Positions 18,798 through 29,519 are shown, numbered from the stretch's first letter. The stretch is 64,000 bases of DNA from Symbiodinium natans (GCA_905221605.1 CAJNDS010002274.1:1-64000); one strand, 5' to 3'. Notes: a model not told the origin generated them from the sequence alone. Made by a program: numbers and translations.

Positions 18798-18820
18798 AGC
18801 AAAAAAAAAAAAAAAAAAAA
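18798..18820. repeat. A-run
   Basis: About 20 consecutive A. Similar A-runs lie at 20270-20287 and 20376-20392, with purine-rich sequence between them. Confidence 0.9.
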
Positions 18821-18943
18821 GGCCGCTCTGGTAGGCAGCAGCGTGGTTGCGTTCCAGGTCCGTGAGGCCTGCAGGGTCAGGAGTGGAAGCGAACGGAGCA
18901 TTGCCTTGCACGCTTGGAAAAGGGCAGGCAGGCATCACACATT

Positions 18944-20078
18944 TTAGTCCACACGCCAGACCGCCGGGGGCGTCTTACTGACTTCGCAGAACCACCACTG
19001 TATGTGGTAGAGCTCCAGGTCAGGCGCCCCGTGAATGGTAGGGCTTCGGACACCCAGGATGCTACGCTGCCAAACTCGGCGACAGCACCCGAGGATTCGC
19101 CGGCCCCAAGCCAGGCAGATCTGCTGCTCCAGGGCCGTGCCCTCCGCAAGGCCCAGAGCGCGGCGTAGGCCACGGGTCGCCCCAGTAGCGCCCCACACGC
19201 AGAACAGATTTCTGTCTGCCGGGAGGTGGGTGGCAATGCCGGCCCGACGCATATCGTACGCCAGGATGTTGCTCCAGAATTCGGCAAAGCCAGGGATTTG
19301 GCTTATGGTGCCAAGGAGCGGCTTCCAGTTGGCGTCTGCGGCTGCGGTCAGCACCTCACGCCGCATCTTCCAGAGGCTCTGCACAGGGTCCAATAGACAC
19401 TTCTCCAGGGTGCCCCGGATGCTGCGGCGGTCCTGTCGAGCCCGCGCCGTCCGCATCTGGTTCCTCACCGCCACGTGGTGGTCGGTGCCGTCCAGCGGGT
19501 CTCCTTCCGTGTCCGAGTAGAGAAGCAGGCCTTCCAGCAGGCGGCTTCTGTCCCAGCAGTGCCACCAGCCCAAGTAGCGGTAAGCAGCATCCGACACCCG
19601 GCGCCGAAGCGCCAGGTTGAGTAGGACTGCAGTTGCCGGGCAACCTCGCGGCCGTTGCTCTTCAAAGGCATCGCCAGCAGGCCAAGCGAGTGAGGGGGGT
19701 GGGGCAGCCGGGGTTAGGGGGTGCGCAGAGCCTTGCGCAAGGGCCTGAAGGAGGACAGCAGAGATTGCGCGGTGGCAGCGGGCCTCCTGCACCTGAGGCA
19801 CAGCGCGACAGGCGTTTCTGCTTCTAGCCGCGCGAGCCTCCCCGGGGCCACTGCCCGGGGCTGGACCGCCATGCATTTCGCACCAGACGCAGGCGGATCT
19901 CGCTGAGCCTGGTTGGGCACCCAGGAACGCAGCAGAGGCGCCTTTGGCGTCGGACTCTCATGTGAGGATTGCCCGCACGCAGGGCACGTCCGTGTGCTGC
20001 GCAGGTGCGCAGGCCGGCCCGAATGCGGGCGTTGCTCAGCCTGACCCCGCAGCCCTGCCTACGGCAGTACTGAACCAT
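18944..20078 (-). pseudogene. Unassigned conserved-looking ORF, one probable frameshift
   Basis: The 5' part (20078 to about 19850) reads a Cys/His-rich start (YCRRQGCGVRLSN ... CCVPGCPTRLSEIRL), possibly two small zinc clusters. The rest continues in another frame to 18944 (310 codons open). It has a Trp-rich helical segment (YRYLGWWHCWDRSRLLEGLL), then WKPLLGTISQIPGFAEFWSN and NLFCVWGATGATRGLRRALG. I do not recognise the family. It lies 3' of the LINE on the same strand with the same GC-rich, Ala-rich composition, so it may belong to that element or to a neighbouring one. Confidence 0.45.
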
Positions 20079-20576
20079 ACCTAGGCAGGCAGAGTATTTT
20101 TGGTACGAGCAAGATATCTGCGGACAGAGTTTGCGTACATGCTAGGACGGCGTTAATGCGCGTAGGTTCCAAGTCAGCAGAAATAGGACACTACGCTGTC
20201 AGGTGCTATCCCCGCATCTGCGTAAGCAACCTGCGCCCACAATGCGTAAGCCAAGCGCCGGGGGGGGAAGAAAAAAAAAAAAAAAAGGAACCTGCGCCCA
20301 GGAGCGCAACAGCGTAAACAACCTGCGTCCCACCCCCCAACCCAAAAGAAAAAAGAAAAGGAAAGAGAAAAAACCAAAAAAAAAAAAAAAAGGAAGAAGA
20401 AGACAAGAAAGGGCTGCCTATGCACATCAGCGTGGCGCCGGCCCGAAGCTCGCAGTGGCCATCACCTGCCAGAGCATACGCAGTTGCAGGTCCAACGCGT
20501 CTGTGCACATCAGCTACGGCACATACAAGTGCCGCGAGGAAGGGCAAGCTGCAGGCAAAGGAGCCTTTTGATTTTC

Positions 20577-23500
20577 CTACACAGCCAGTCGGTAGCATGA
20601 GGGGTCACCCACGACCAGCTGCTCGCGTAGGAGAAGGTTCAACGCCCGGTCCAGGAGATCCGCAGTTGCGTGTCCATCCTGCGCCAGGGCCTCGCCAGCC
20701 GACTGCAGGTGTTGGCAGAAGGCTTCCGTCAAGGCCACCAGGGATAAGTTACCGGATGAAGTTATGCGTCGAAGAGCCCACCTTCGGGCACGTCGGAGGC
20801 CAAAGGGCGCATGTTGCACCCGCGGCCGGGACATTGCAGCCCCTGCCCCAGGGCAGCAGCGCTCCGCTGCACGTTCCAGGAATGAATGAAGGTCTTGGTT
20901 TGGCACTTGGATGGGGCCCCGTCGCGGGCTGGCAGCGACTTGGCACGAGAGGGCCCACAAGCAGTCCGGGCACAGCCAAAGGGGAGTGTCCATCACTGCT
21001 CTGTACGCCTGATGCGCTCCCTGGCCCCACAGCAAACATTGTCCCCGGAAGTGCAAAGCCCGTTTGCAGGAACGGCAAGCTTCTTCACCTGCAACGTGAC
21101 GGCGGCACCACCGGCAGGGCAGGATAGCCTGCCCCGGGTCACCGAGCGCAACGCGGCCACAATCCCAGCAGAACGCCATGATGTCCACCTGGCGGCAAAC
21201 ACAGGGGCCTGCTTGAAGGATACGGAGGAGGTCCGGGAAGTGTGGGCACTGGGGCCCCCAGCCCAGTATGTCGTGTTCTCGGGCGCTCACCCCGCGGCTG
21301 TGTAAGGCCTCCAGGATGGTTGCTTCCCCGGGAAGCCGGCCCGGCATTTCCGCCCGGACACGAGCAACTGCAGCGCTAGGCTGCAAGGCCTGCCAGCGCA
21401 GCTGCCGCACAGTGGGTTCACCGCGCCCATCCAACCACTCGGCCAGAAGGTGGGCGCCCCTCCGCGGTTCCAGGGCCTGCACCTCCAGAGCCTCTGGGGC
21501 CTCATCGCGCTCCAGCGCTGGGAGCTGCAACTGCATGAGGTCCAGACAGGCGCGCGCACGCTGAAGATACTCAGCGCGCACTCGTCGCAGTCCCAGGAAG
21601 ACCAGGCTGGAGATTCGAAGGGGAAGGCGGATGCTACGAGCTACAGAGGCACGGGTCGCAGCCTCAGCATGCGCTCCGCGCAGTTGCCGAAGCACAGCAT
21701 ACTCCTCCACGTCGTGCAGAGGTTCTTCCCCACGGGGCCCTCGAAGGAAGAGCCCACCGCCAATGGCCCGGAGACACCGATGTACAAAACCAGAAATGTC
21801 CACCGTCTCTGTGTCTGTGGGTAATGCCAAGGAGCGCCAACGCGGCTCCACTCGCACAGCTGTGTACAGCCGAGGATGAAGGCACGGCAGGTAGACAGCG
21901 TTCCCTAGTCGAGCCAGCTTACCTTGTACCGGCCTGTTGCGCCATTGGTGGGCAGCCTCTTCGCGCAGGAGGCCACGGACCGCCTCACGTACAGGTGAGG
22001 TGACGGCACGGCCTTGAAAGCTTGCGAAGGCAAAGAGACCACCAGTCGGGACAAAGACGTCTTCCGGCCTGTGGAGTGCACGCGCCCTGCGGCAACCAGC
22101 GTCCTGAGCTGCGTTACCTTGCGCCACCACTGGGTACGGCTTCAAATCCTGCTGTTGGTGGCTTTTTATGTCCACGCCGACGAGGCCCGCAGCACAGAAG
22201 GCGACCCGGCACAGAGTGACCGTACGGCCCTGTTGGGTTCCGCGCTGCAGCCAGGTCTCGGGGTTTTCCGTCATATCCACTCGCCAGGACGGCGGATGTT
22301 GGCTAGACACCCAGGCTGCCTCCAGGTCCTTCCAGATGTGCAGAAGAGTGGACTCCAGGTAATGATGACGCCAGTCCTGGTGGGCTCCCTCGCTAGCGCG
22401 ACGGAGTGCCGAAAAGAGGGCGCTACGGTCGCAGACCAGCAAGTTCCATTGCCCGCGGCGTCGACGGCGCAAGGCCACAAGCATACCCAACAGCTCCGCT
22501 GCGTGAATACCCGCAGCCTCGTGACCGTACCGACCGGGAAGCCTCCCGCAATGCCGGTGCCCAGACGCGGCACTGAAATCCCAGTAGCAACCAGGAGGGC
22601 CAAAAGAACGAGCTTGGGCGCTGAAGGTGCAGGTTTCGTGGTCTTGTCCGCCATCGCTGTACAAGCCAACATCACCCTCTAGGCCATCAGGAACAGGGGC
22701 GGCGAGAAGACGCACCCGCGATGTTACCATCATAGGACATTCCCATGAGCGCGCAGGCCAGTCCTCTCGTTCCTCACCCCTCTCACGGACTCCAAAAAGG
22801 CGTCGTTCCGTCTCCCAGTCTGCACTTGACTGCGCAAGGGCCTGGGCGGCGGCAGTTGCACATTCAGCAGCTGTGACCGGGGCCGCGCCATCCAGGACGT
22901 CAGTCCATACCAGCTCCTCGCCCCAGCGCCCGCGTGGGATTGCGAGGCGCTCCATTTCCACAACAGCAGCTCGTACCGAGTTGGCAAGCGGGCCGACCCG
23001 GCAGAAGGAAGCTGCCGAGCGGGCCTGCGCAGGCTGGTACGCGCCCACCATGCACAGTTGCCCACCTCCGCGGGCCTGGCGAAGGTTGTCCAGGATGCGG
23101 CCAACGGTCCGATCAGTTCCAACGTTGATATAGAGTCCATACTGGGACAGGAAGTGGAAGGCCCGAGACACCAGACCGTATGTCTCAACGCTAAGGTCAG
23201 CCGCAGGACGCAGAAGGGCCTCACGGAGGCTGTCCCTGGCGATCTGGGCCGCAAGGCCATTCCCATTAAGTAACGCGAGGACGTCGTGCGCCACCGCAGA
23301 AACCACACTCTCCACAATCGAGGGGAGTTGCAACCCACCGACATTGGCCGAGGCCAGCAGGCTTACCCGCTCGGCAGTGCACCTCGTTCCCAGACGAGCC
23401 AGGATCAGGCGCTGGAAGGCAGCGTCCTCTTCATGCAGACCGAGAGGCGATGGGATGCCAATGAGGGCAGAGTACGAGAGAAAGCCACGGACCTTGAGTT

Positions 23501-24551
23501 GGTATATCATGGCCGCCTCGTCCCATGTGCATCCCCGCGCTTGAACATCCATGCGGGTGGTACGGAGCCTGCGCAACAGATCAGCAGCTGCAGCGGCGTG
23601 CCGGTCGTTGTAAGACACAATCTTGCCAAGCAATACTTCCTCGGACGTGGGAAATGACCTGGGGAGCGTCTGTGTTATTAAGCCCCCTTCCCAAATGTCC
23701 CAGCCAGTGGCAGCTATACCATCATAGGTCATGTCCTCCGGCGCATGCCGGGCAAGATGCTCTTCCCAATCAGTTGCAAGTGCAGAGAATTTTCCCCATG
23801 AGAAGCCAATGCCAGTGCCTCGGCTACCGAGAGACAGCTCACCCAGGACGGGAGAAAGGTCTGCGGCCCCGCGCCCGTAGTGCTCAGAGTCGTCTACGTA
23901 GCCCGTGGTGGCTACCCGACGACCACCCACGGTAGTGTAGGCCGCAGGGCTGGCTTCACGGAGTCTCAAAATTGGATCCTGCGCTGCTTTGGATAGGTCT
24001 GGTGCAGAGACGGCCCCTTGCGGCAACCCCCTGGTCAGGGTGATGCGCGGCGAGGGGCCCCATCTCGTGTGCACCTGGACTCCAAATTTGTCAAAGGCCG
24101 ACATGAAAAACCACCTCACATCGGGGGGGACGCCGCGAGCCTGCATGACCGCATCAGCACCCTGGATCGACACAGCGTTGAAGAATTTCTCGTAGTCAGC
24201 GGGAATCCTGCAGATGCTCCGAGAATGGGCCACCGAATCCTCAACTACCAGGGTGTCCAGAGCCAGCACCTCCACGGCCGCGCTCACACCTGGCTCAAAG
24301 GCCCGATTGGTGCTACTATAGACGCTGCCGGGAGGCAACGACATGCGCGCACGGGCGAAACGCCGCGTGACTGGGCCCTCCACGCACTTAAAGCATTCTT
24401 CCAGCATAGTCAGCGGCCTCCACCCCGCCTTGGGCTTCGCAACGTTGATTTGGAGGCCAGTCCGTAGGCAATCCACCACCATGGCACATGCCCGTTGGAC
24501 GTCCAGGGAGCGCCAGTACACCTCTTGGGCCCAGTCCGGGAACAGGTCCAC
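20577..24551 (-). CDS. LINE reverse transcriptase - RNase H - Cys-rich domain
   Basis: Open for 1324 codons. RT motif A is PADYEKFFNAV (Asp 119), motif B RGLPQG (174-179), motif C GYVDDS (218-221). An RNase H domain lies around residues 625-760, with LYSDGGQ, HAAELLGML and LLVCDRSAL giving D-E-D, then DIKSHQ. Near residues 1110-1190 is a Cys-rich stretch (CVCRQVDIMAFCWDCG ... CRWCRR ... CRSCKRALHF ... LCPDC), a probable zinc domain of PHD/RING character. The open frame begins upstream of the palm. The true N-terminal connection to the endonuclease is broken. The long uninterrupted frame suggests recent activity or strong retention. Confidence 0.85.
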   Translation of the reverse strand: MDLFPDWAQEVYWRSLDVQRACAMVVDCLRTGLQINVAKPKAGWRPLTMLEECFKCVEGPVTRRFARARMSLPPGSVYSSTNRAFEPGVSAAVEVLALDTLVVEDSVAHSRSICRIPADYEKFFNAVSIQGADAVMQARGVPPDVRWFFMSAFDKFGVQVHTRWGPSPRITLTRGLPQGAVSAPDLSKAAQDPILRLREASPAAYTTVGGRRVATTGYVDDSEHYGRGAADLSPVLGELSLGSRGTGIGFSWGKFSALATDWEEHLARHAPEDMTYDGIAATGWDIWEGGLITQTLPRSFPTSEEVLLGKIVSYNDRHAAAAADLLRRLRTTRMDVQARGCTWDEAAMIYQLKVRGFLSYSALIGIPSPLGLHEEDAAFQRLILARLGTRCTAERVSLLASANVGGLQLPSIVESVVSAVAHDVLALLNGNGLAAQIARDSLREALLRPAADLSVETYGLVSRAFHFLSQYGLYINVGTDRTVGRILDNLRQARGGGQLCMVGAYQPAQARSAASFCRVGPLANSVRAAVVEMERLAIPRGRWGEELVWTDVLDGAAPVTAAECATAAAQALAQSSADWETERRLFGVRERGEEREDWPARSWECPMMVTSRVRLLAAPVPDGLEGDVGLYSDGGQDHETCTFSAQARSFGPPGCYWDFSAASGHRHCGRLPGRYGHEAAGIHAAELLGMLVALRRRRRGQWNLLVCDRSALFSALRRASEGAHQDWRHHYLESTLLHIWKDLEAAWVSSQHPPSWRVDMTENPETWLQRGTQQGRTVTLCRVAFCAAGLVGVDIKSHQQQDLKPYPVVAQGNAAQDAGCRRARALHRPEDVFVPTGGLFAFASFQGRAVTSPVREAVRGLLREEAAHQWRNRPVQGKLARLGNAVYLPCLHPRLYTAVRVEPRWRSLALPTDTETVDISGFVHRCLRAIGGGLFLRGPRGEEPLHDVEEYAVLRQLRGAHAEAATRASVARSIRLPLRISSLVFLGLRRVRAEYLQRARACLDLMQLQLPALERDEAPEALEVQALEPRRGAHLLAEWLDGRGEPTVRQLRWQALQPSAAVARVRAEMPGRLPGEATILEALHSRGVSAREHDILGWGPQCPHFPDLLRILQAGPCVCRQVDIMAFCWDCGRVALGDPGQAILPCRWCRRHVAGEEACRSCKRALHFRGQCLLWGQGAHQAYRAVMDTPLWLCPDCLWALSCQVAASPRRGPIQVPNQDLHSFLERAAERCCPGAGAAMSRPRVQHAPFGLRRARRWALRRITSSGNLSLVALTEAFCQHLQSAGEALAQDGHATADLLDRALNLLLREQLVVGDPSCYRLAV

Positions 24552-25209
24552 CCCGAGGGTCCTGGCCGCGAGCGCCGCCCACGCCTTTTCAGAGCGTGCC
24601 GCTCCGCCATGTCCAGCGGGCGCAGCATATCGGGCACTTGGAGGAGTGGAGGGTGGCGCAAGACCAAGAACATAGTGCTGCGTGTATCTTGCCTACTGGC
24701 GTGGTGCCACCGTTCGGCATCCCATTCCGTAGATGGGGCTCCACCAACAGTGAAAAGGACATAGTCCTCACCCGGGCAAGGAGCCGGACGGCAGGCCAGC
24801 CAGCAGCCGTCTGGCCCATGACGCAGTCGCAGACCGGCCACACAGACCTCCCGGTGACCTCCCCTGCCGTCACAAAGCATATGTCAGCGGACCGCCAATC
24901 CAAAAGCAGGAAGGGGCCGGGCTGAAGGTAAGCCACACCAAGCCGGCGAAGGTCACTACCCGGCGGCGCGTCCGAAATTTTGCGCAGGTTAGGCGACCCC
25001 CGGCGTTGGCCCATGCCATCCACCCAGCAGCGGAGCACCTCATGCGACCAACCGGGTTCAGGTCCACCATGCAGACGCCGCCACTCCTGAGCGGCGCCCA
25101 GCCTGGCTTGTTCCGCTGTAGATGGAGCCACAGAGCGTCCATCCTGCAGAACACAGAGGCTAGGAGCGTACTCCATGCGGGACCCGCGGCTGGGAGGAAA
25201 TGGTGGCAA
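24552..25209 (-). pseudogene. LINE endonuclease-RT connecting region, frame-broken
   Basis: Coding-like sequence jumps between frames. WRRLHGGPEPGWSHEVLRCW and ICFVTAGEVTG are in one frame (25130-24850), EDYVLFTVGGAPSTEWDAERW and MFLVLRHPPLLQV in a second (24780-24600). The RT frame then starts just before 24551. Separate one- or two-base changes, or assembly errors, would explain it. Confidence 0.55.
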
Positions 25210-27140
25210 TACTTTCTTAGGTCATGCTGTCGCAGCGCAGCTACGCGAGTCTGGCGTCGCTCTGCGGCGCCATGCCTCCAGACTGAGGAGCGATGCTGCT
25301 TGGCTGAGGCTTTCCATGCCAGGGAGGCTTCAAGCTGCTGCGCCGCCGCGGGCCGATCCCGAGGCAGCACAAGTGGCAAGGCAGGTTCTGCCAGAGGTCT
25401 GGCTGTCACATCAGGGGGGGCCTGAGGAGGGCCCTTCCAGGCGGACGCCGCCGCCTCGGTGTAGCCCCGTGGTTGAGCCCAGGCCAAAGGCCCTGACCGA
25501 AAACCGTCCCAATCCGCACAATCAAAGGAACCCTCCACCTCAGGAGCGGGTTGGGACCGGAGCCAGCGCAGTAGGGCCACAGCCTGCCCCCAGGCAGTTT
25601 GCAGTTGATCTAGCGTCGCCGCTTGGGGCGGCGGGGCAAGTCCGCGGTTGAAAGCAGTGAGCTCCTGTCGATACTCCCGAAGAGCGAATAAGACCGTATC
25701 CCACGCACCACTCGCTCGATGATGCCGCCGTGCATGCGCAGGTGGGGGCACCGAAGGGAGGCAGTCCAGGAGTATCTGTCGAATCCGGATATGGCACTCA
25801 TTTAGCCGCGCTTGCAGGTCCAGCGATCGTCGGTCCTCCAGCCGCGACTCAGGCAGTATCCCCTCTAATAACCCGCACCACAGGTTTGAGTGGGATGCAC
25901 ATCGGGCTCCGGAAGGGGATCGCCCACATGCCACGCTCACGTCTTCAACCTCCTGTAGCAGCTGCTGCAATTCTAGGCGGTGTGGCTCCAAAGTAACCTC
26001 CACCGCTTGCTTTGACCAATCACCTTGCGTGTCCAGGCAGCGGAGGATATTTTTCCAACCAGAGCCGTCCTCGATGTCCTCATCCAGTACCACAGCGAGC
26101 GGCCACGAGAAGTCAGCTATGACCGGGTCATGATCGACCCGACGTGGCCACTGCCAGACGACAGCAGCGTTACGCAGTTTGACATCTGAGTCCACCGGCG
26201 CCCGCCAGAAGATCCCATCCAGGCGCGTGGCTCCACCAGAGGTAGAAAAGAAAGTGTATGCCGGTATGTATGGGTGGAGGGAACGAAAAGTATCCACCAA
26301 GCCACAGTTACACAACGTTGAGCAGAGGCTGTCAGCACGGGGACGGGTTTCCCCTTGCCAGCAGTCCATGGCAGGGTCAGCGACAGAGTTAATGTCTCCA
26401 GCAGCAACCAGTAAGGCTCCCCGTCCCAGGGCCAAGCGGGACTGGTCGATCACAAAATCGTTGAGTTCCCGCTCCTGCCGAAGGGCGGCCTCACGGTTCT
26501 CGAATCCTGGGAGACAGGCACCCGTTACCCCGTACAGCGCAATAACCCGGAGCTCTGCTCCATCTGCCAATGTCAAGGACGCCGCAACGGCACGCCCGTG
26601 CGGGCCCCTGGCCACATCTGCCCAACCCGAGGCGTGTCCACGCCGCACCGCCAGCACAATGCCGCTGGCCCGTGGGTCTGAGGCCGTGGGCTCCACGTCT
26701 CGGCTGTGTCTACCCACGTTTGGCGGAGGGACATTATGGCTAATTGCAGTGTACCCTCCCTCGAGAAGGCCACGCGTGGCAGCTGCATGAGCTGCCTCTC
26801 CTGCAGTCCGAGTCTCAGATAGAATTCCCACATCCGCGCCCAGGTCGCACAAGCACGAGGCCCACCAGCGACCCCACGGGTAGCGGTCACCGCCGGTCCC
26901 TGCCGTTTGCAGAGCCACGATGCGTAGGGAGTCCTCGGCCTTCCACGAAACGTCGTCCCCTAGGCAGCGGCCTCGGAAACGAGGCAGGTCGCACCGGGAG
27001 CCAACGGTCCATTCATGACGCGGCGTCACCGTCTCCTCGTCCGGATCCCCAAGGATGGAGGGGGCTTCATCCGAAGAGGAGGACATGGCGTAGGACAGGA
27101 AAGGCTTTTGCCGCACTGAGCAGCCACACTTGTTTAACAA
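24870..27140 (-). CDS. LINE endonuclease (APE-like) domain
   Basis: The N-terminal 350 codons form an exonuclease-endonuclease-phosphatase fold. Visible motifs are VGILSETR (Glu 109), RVIALYGV, VAAGDINSV (Asp 249, Asn 251), TRLDGIFW (Asp 308) and RVDHDPVIADF (Asp 336, His 337). These are the metal- and phosphate-binding residues that nick target DNA to prime reverse transcription. The first motif reads VALQTAG; the Asn usual in LINE enzymes is not seen there. The C-terminal 400 codons are a helical linker without a recognised domain. The last about 100 codons before the stop at 24870 are probably out of frame. Confidence 0.8.
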   Translation of the reverse strand: MLNKCGCSVRQKPFLSYAMSSSSDEAPSILGDPDEETVTPRHEWTVGSRCDLPRFRGRCLGDDVSWKAEDSLRIVALQTAGTGGDRYPWGRWWASCLCDLGADVGILSETRTAGEAAHAAATRGLLEGGYTAISHNVPPPNVGRHSRDVEPTASDPRASGIVLAVRRGHASGWADVARGPHGRAVAASLTLADGAELRVIALYGVTGACLPGFENREAALRQERELNDFVIDQSRLALGRGALLVAAGDINSVADPAMDCWQGETRPRADSLCSTLCNCGLVDTFRSLHPYIPAYTFFSTSGGATRLDGIFWRAPVDSDVKLRNAAVVWQWPRRVDHDPVIADFSWPLAVVLDEDIEDGSGWKNILRCLDTQGDWSKQAVEVTLEPHRLELQQLLQEVEDVSVACGRSPSGARCASHSNLWCGLLEGILPESRLEDRRSLDLQARLNECHIRIRQILLDCLPSVPPPAHARRHHRASGAWDTVLFALREYRQELTAFNRGLAPPPQAATLDQLQTAWGQAVALLRWLRSQPAPEVEGSFDCADWDGFRSGPLAWAQPRGYTEAAASAWKGPPQAPPDVTARPLAEPALPLVLPRDRPAAAQQLEASLAWKASAKQHRSSVWRHGAAERRQTRVAALRQHDLRKYCHHFLPAAGPAWSTLLASVFCRMDALWLHLQRNKPGWAPLRSGGVCMVDLNPVGRMRCSAAGWMAWANAGGRLTCAKFRTRRRVVTFAGLVWLTFSPAPSCFWIGGPLTYAL

Positions 27141-27493
27141 TGCGGGTTACGGCGCGGATACCCAAGCCATACGGGGGCGGACACACAAGGTCTACCCCCA
27201 GAACCAAGTCATCGTAAATCCGGGCATACAACAAGTTGAGAAAACACAAAAAAATAAGACACGCACAAACACACACTCATGATACGGCCTTGGAGCAAGC
27301 GCTGCGGCACGCAAGCATCGGCGACGGTGGAGGCAACATGTCCGCAAAGCAGTCGAGCAATCTCTACTCACAGCTGCTTTCCCTCTCTCGATGGATGCTG
27401 GAGGCCATGCGTGCCACATACAGGGCACGTGTCTCACTGTGGGAGGAAAGACGGAGAAAGAAAGGAGGAGCGGCAGACTTGTTCAAGCCCGCT

Positions 27494-29390
27494 TCAGATC
27501 CCCTGCGAGGCCACCGGCGGCAGTGTCAAAAGGTCAACGTTGCACTGCGGGCACCGTGCACGTGTGGCATCTGGCGCTGCCAGTTCGGTACGCCACCAGC
27601 GGTTTGCACAGTCATTGTGGAAGACATGAAGGCAGGCAAGTCGCTGCAAGCGCTGCCCGATGACCATTCTGCCGCTACAGATACCGCACTCAGACCCATC
27701 CTCAGTACTCACGAAGACCACACACTTGTCCAGCATCCGAGGATCCATCGTCACCGCCTCGCCTCCAGAAGCCCCGCCAGAACCATCCGCGGTCGAAGTT
27801 GGGAGGGGCGTGGCCGGAGCAACCTCACCTCCACCCGTCGGCACGCTGGCCGTGGGCTGGGTTACTGGCTGTCTCGCGCGGTCTCCATTAACTGCGCCAG
27901 GCCCAGTCCCTCGCCCACCAGCTCCACCTCTACCACGACCGCGAGACCCACGACCAGTGTCACCTCTACCACGACCACGACCATTCAACCCACGACCAGT
28001 AGCGGGAAGCCGGCGCCTGTTGGCGATTTCAAGCCGGACTGGCCCACTGGGGGTGGGCAGGAGGCACTGGCCACGATCCTGGCGCAGGCTTGCCGTGAGT
28101 TCGTCCCAAACCCCAGCAGTGGAATTGGGCTGCCCAAAGAAACTCCTCGAAGTGCCCCAAAGGTAGGAGAGTGTCCCGCAAGGGACGATAGTATGCCTCG
28201 CATAGCCGCTCCGTTCATCCTGTGGGGTAACCCCCCCACAAACAAGCCAGCCGGCGGCTCCGAGACCGGCAAGGCTCGAGGGATAGCAGGGGCGGGGGAG
28301 GCTTCAGGGGTGGGGCGAGGAGGCTGCGTCTCCAACCTGTCACGGCGTGGGACTTCTGTTGGGGCACTGCGTCCTGGAGGGGGAGGAAGAGGTGCAGAAC
28401 GGGGGCGTAGGTCTCGAGGACCTTCACGGCCAGCGCGGCCTCGACTGCGACCTCTACTGTCGCGACGAGGGCCATGGCGTCGCGTCCTGCGAGATGAGCG
28501 GGAGCGGCTGCGGGTGCGGCGTCTGCGGCGACGGTGCCCAGCGGCATCACGACCGCGCCCTTCATCACCGCGTCGAGTGTCATCCCTACGCCTAAGGCCA
28601 TGCCTGCTAGCAAGCGGCTGACGGGCGCGCGGCCCAGCCTCCATCTGCAGTTCCGAGTTCACAGGGTCTTCAGCTGCCAACGCTGTGTTAGCATCCCCAG
28701 ACCAGGCAGCAGCCTGAGAAAGTGTAGGCCTCGGCGCAGCTGTCGCTGACCAGGCGTGCGAGGCAGCAGCCTGAGGAGGGGAGGCGTCGACCTGACTGGC
28801 AGCCTGGTTGGCAGCCGCCTGGGTGGCAGCAGCCTGGGTGGCAGCAGCCTGGCAGGCCGCGGCCTGACTGGCAGCCTGGTTGGCAGCCGCCTGGGTGGCA
28901 GCAGCCTGGGTGGCAGCAGCCTGGGAGGCCGCGGCGTGGGAGGCAGCCTGCGTGGCAGCAGCCTGGGCAGCAGCAGCCTGAGCTGCAAATGCCGTAAAAG
29001 CAGCTGTGGCAGCAGCCGGCTCATGGGAGCCTCGGATAGCAGCTGCAGCAGCGGCAGCTCGGAAGGCACCCTTAAGGATCTGCCCGTGCATATTCCTTGG
29101 GCTGTCGCAACCTGAGGCGGGGAGGAAAGGAGGGCGGATGTGTTCATCCACTCAGGGCTTCCAGCTGGCAGCATTGGTTCATACACGGGATTGTGGACGC
29201 TTCCAACTCCGTACCATGGCAGGTTCCCGCACCCAAACCACGGCTGCAGTCCTGGGCCAGGCAGACTTGTTTGGGGCGTGGCACCACCAAGGGCTTGCTC
29301 AGCAAGGCTGAGGGAGACCCGTAGAGCACGCATAGCTTCCGGGTTCATCCCGAGGCTATTAGGCAGACGCACCAGATGTATGAGCTGTCT
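27494..29390 (-). CDS. LINE first region: Ala repeats, SR/RGG tracts and RING-H2 finger
   Basis: Coding-like sequence changes frame at least twice. It begins near 29390 with LVRLPNSLGMNPEAMRALRV. It then reads an imperfect repeat of AAxQ (28750-29050), Arg/Ser-rich tracts (RSRSRSSRRTRRH, about 28530), LFVGGLPHRMNG (about 28240), VWDELTASLRQDRGQCLL (about 28100), an RGG-type tract (GRGRGRGDTGRG, about 27960), and finally a RING finger. That finger reads CGICSGRM, CLHVFHNDC, CPQC at 27700-27540, fitting C-x2-C ... C-x-H-x2-H-x2-C ... C-x2-C. RNA-binding tracts suit an ORF1-like role; the RING finger would suggest E3 ligase activity. Function is inferred from domains only. Confidence 0.5.
28750..29000 (-). 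repeat. Ala-rich codon repeat
   Basis: Units of about 27-30 bases (GCTGCCACCCAGGC-like) are tandemly repeated; a block of about 105 bases appears twice (28786-28885 and 28860-28960 in part). This makes the AAxQ protein repeat. Confidence 0.75.
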
Positions 29391-29519
29391 GGGCTCGAGC
29401 GAGGCTGCTGGTCACGCACAATCACACCGCATCACAGTTGCTAAATTACGCATGTGCGCCATGCACTCATTGGAGAAAGTGAGCAACAGAAGTCATCCCG
29501 CCTAGGGCAACGCCCAGTC

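Larger units (their letters stand above)
20577..29400 (-). mobile_element. LINE-like non-LTR retrotransposon, minus strand
   Basis: Going 5' to 3' on the minus strand: a low-complexity first region with RING finger (about 29400-27494), an APE-type endonuclease (27140 to about 24900), reverse transcriptase, RNase H, and a C-terminal Cys-rich domain ending at 20577. There are no terminal repeats. Two to three frame changes between 25200 and 24500 break the ORF between endonuclease and RT. No clear poly-A end or target duplication was found, so the outer limits are uncertain. Whether the first region belongs to the same unit is inferred from strand, order and composition. Confidence 0.75.

Noticed and set aside
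19035-19520. Plus-strand ORFs opposite the 18944-20078 ORF
   Set aside because: GC-rich shadow frames; the minus frame has hydrophobic/aromatic patterning and continues over 300 codons.
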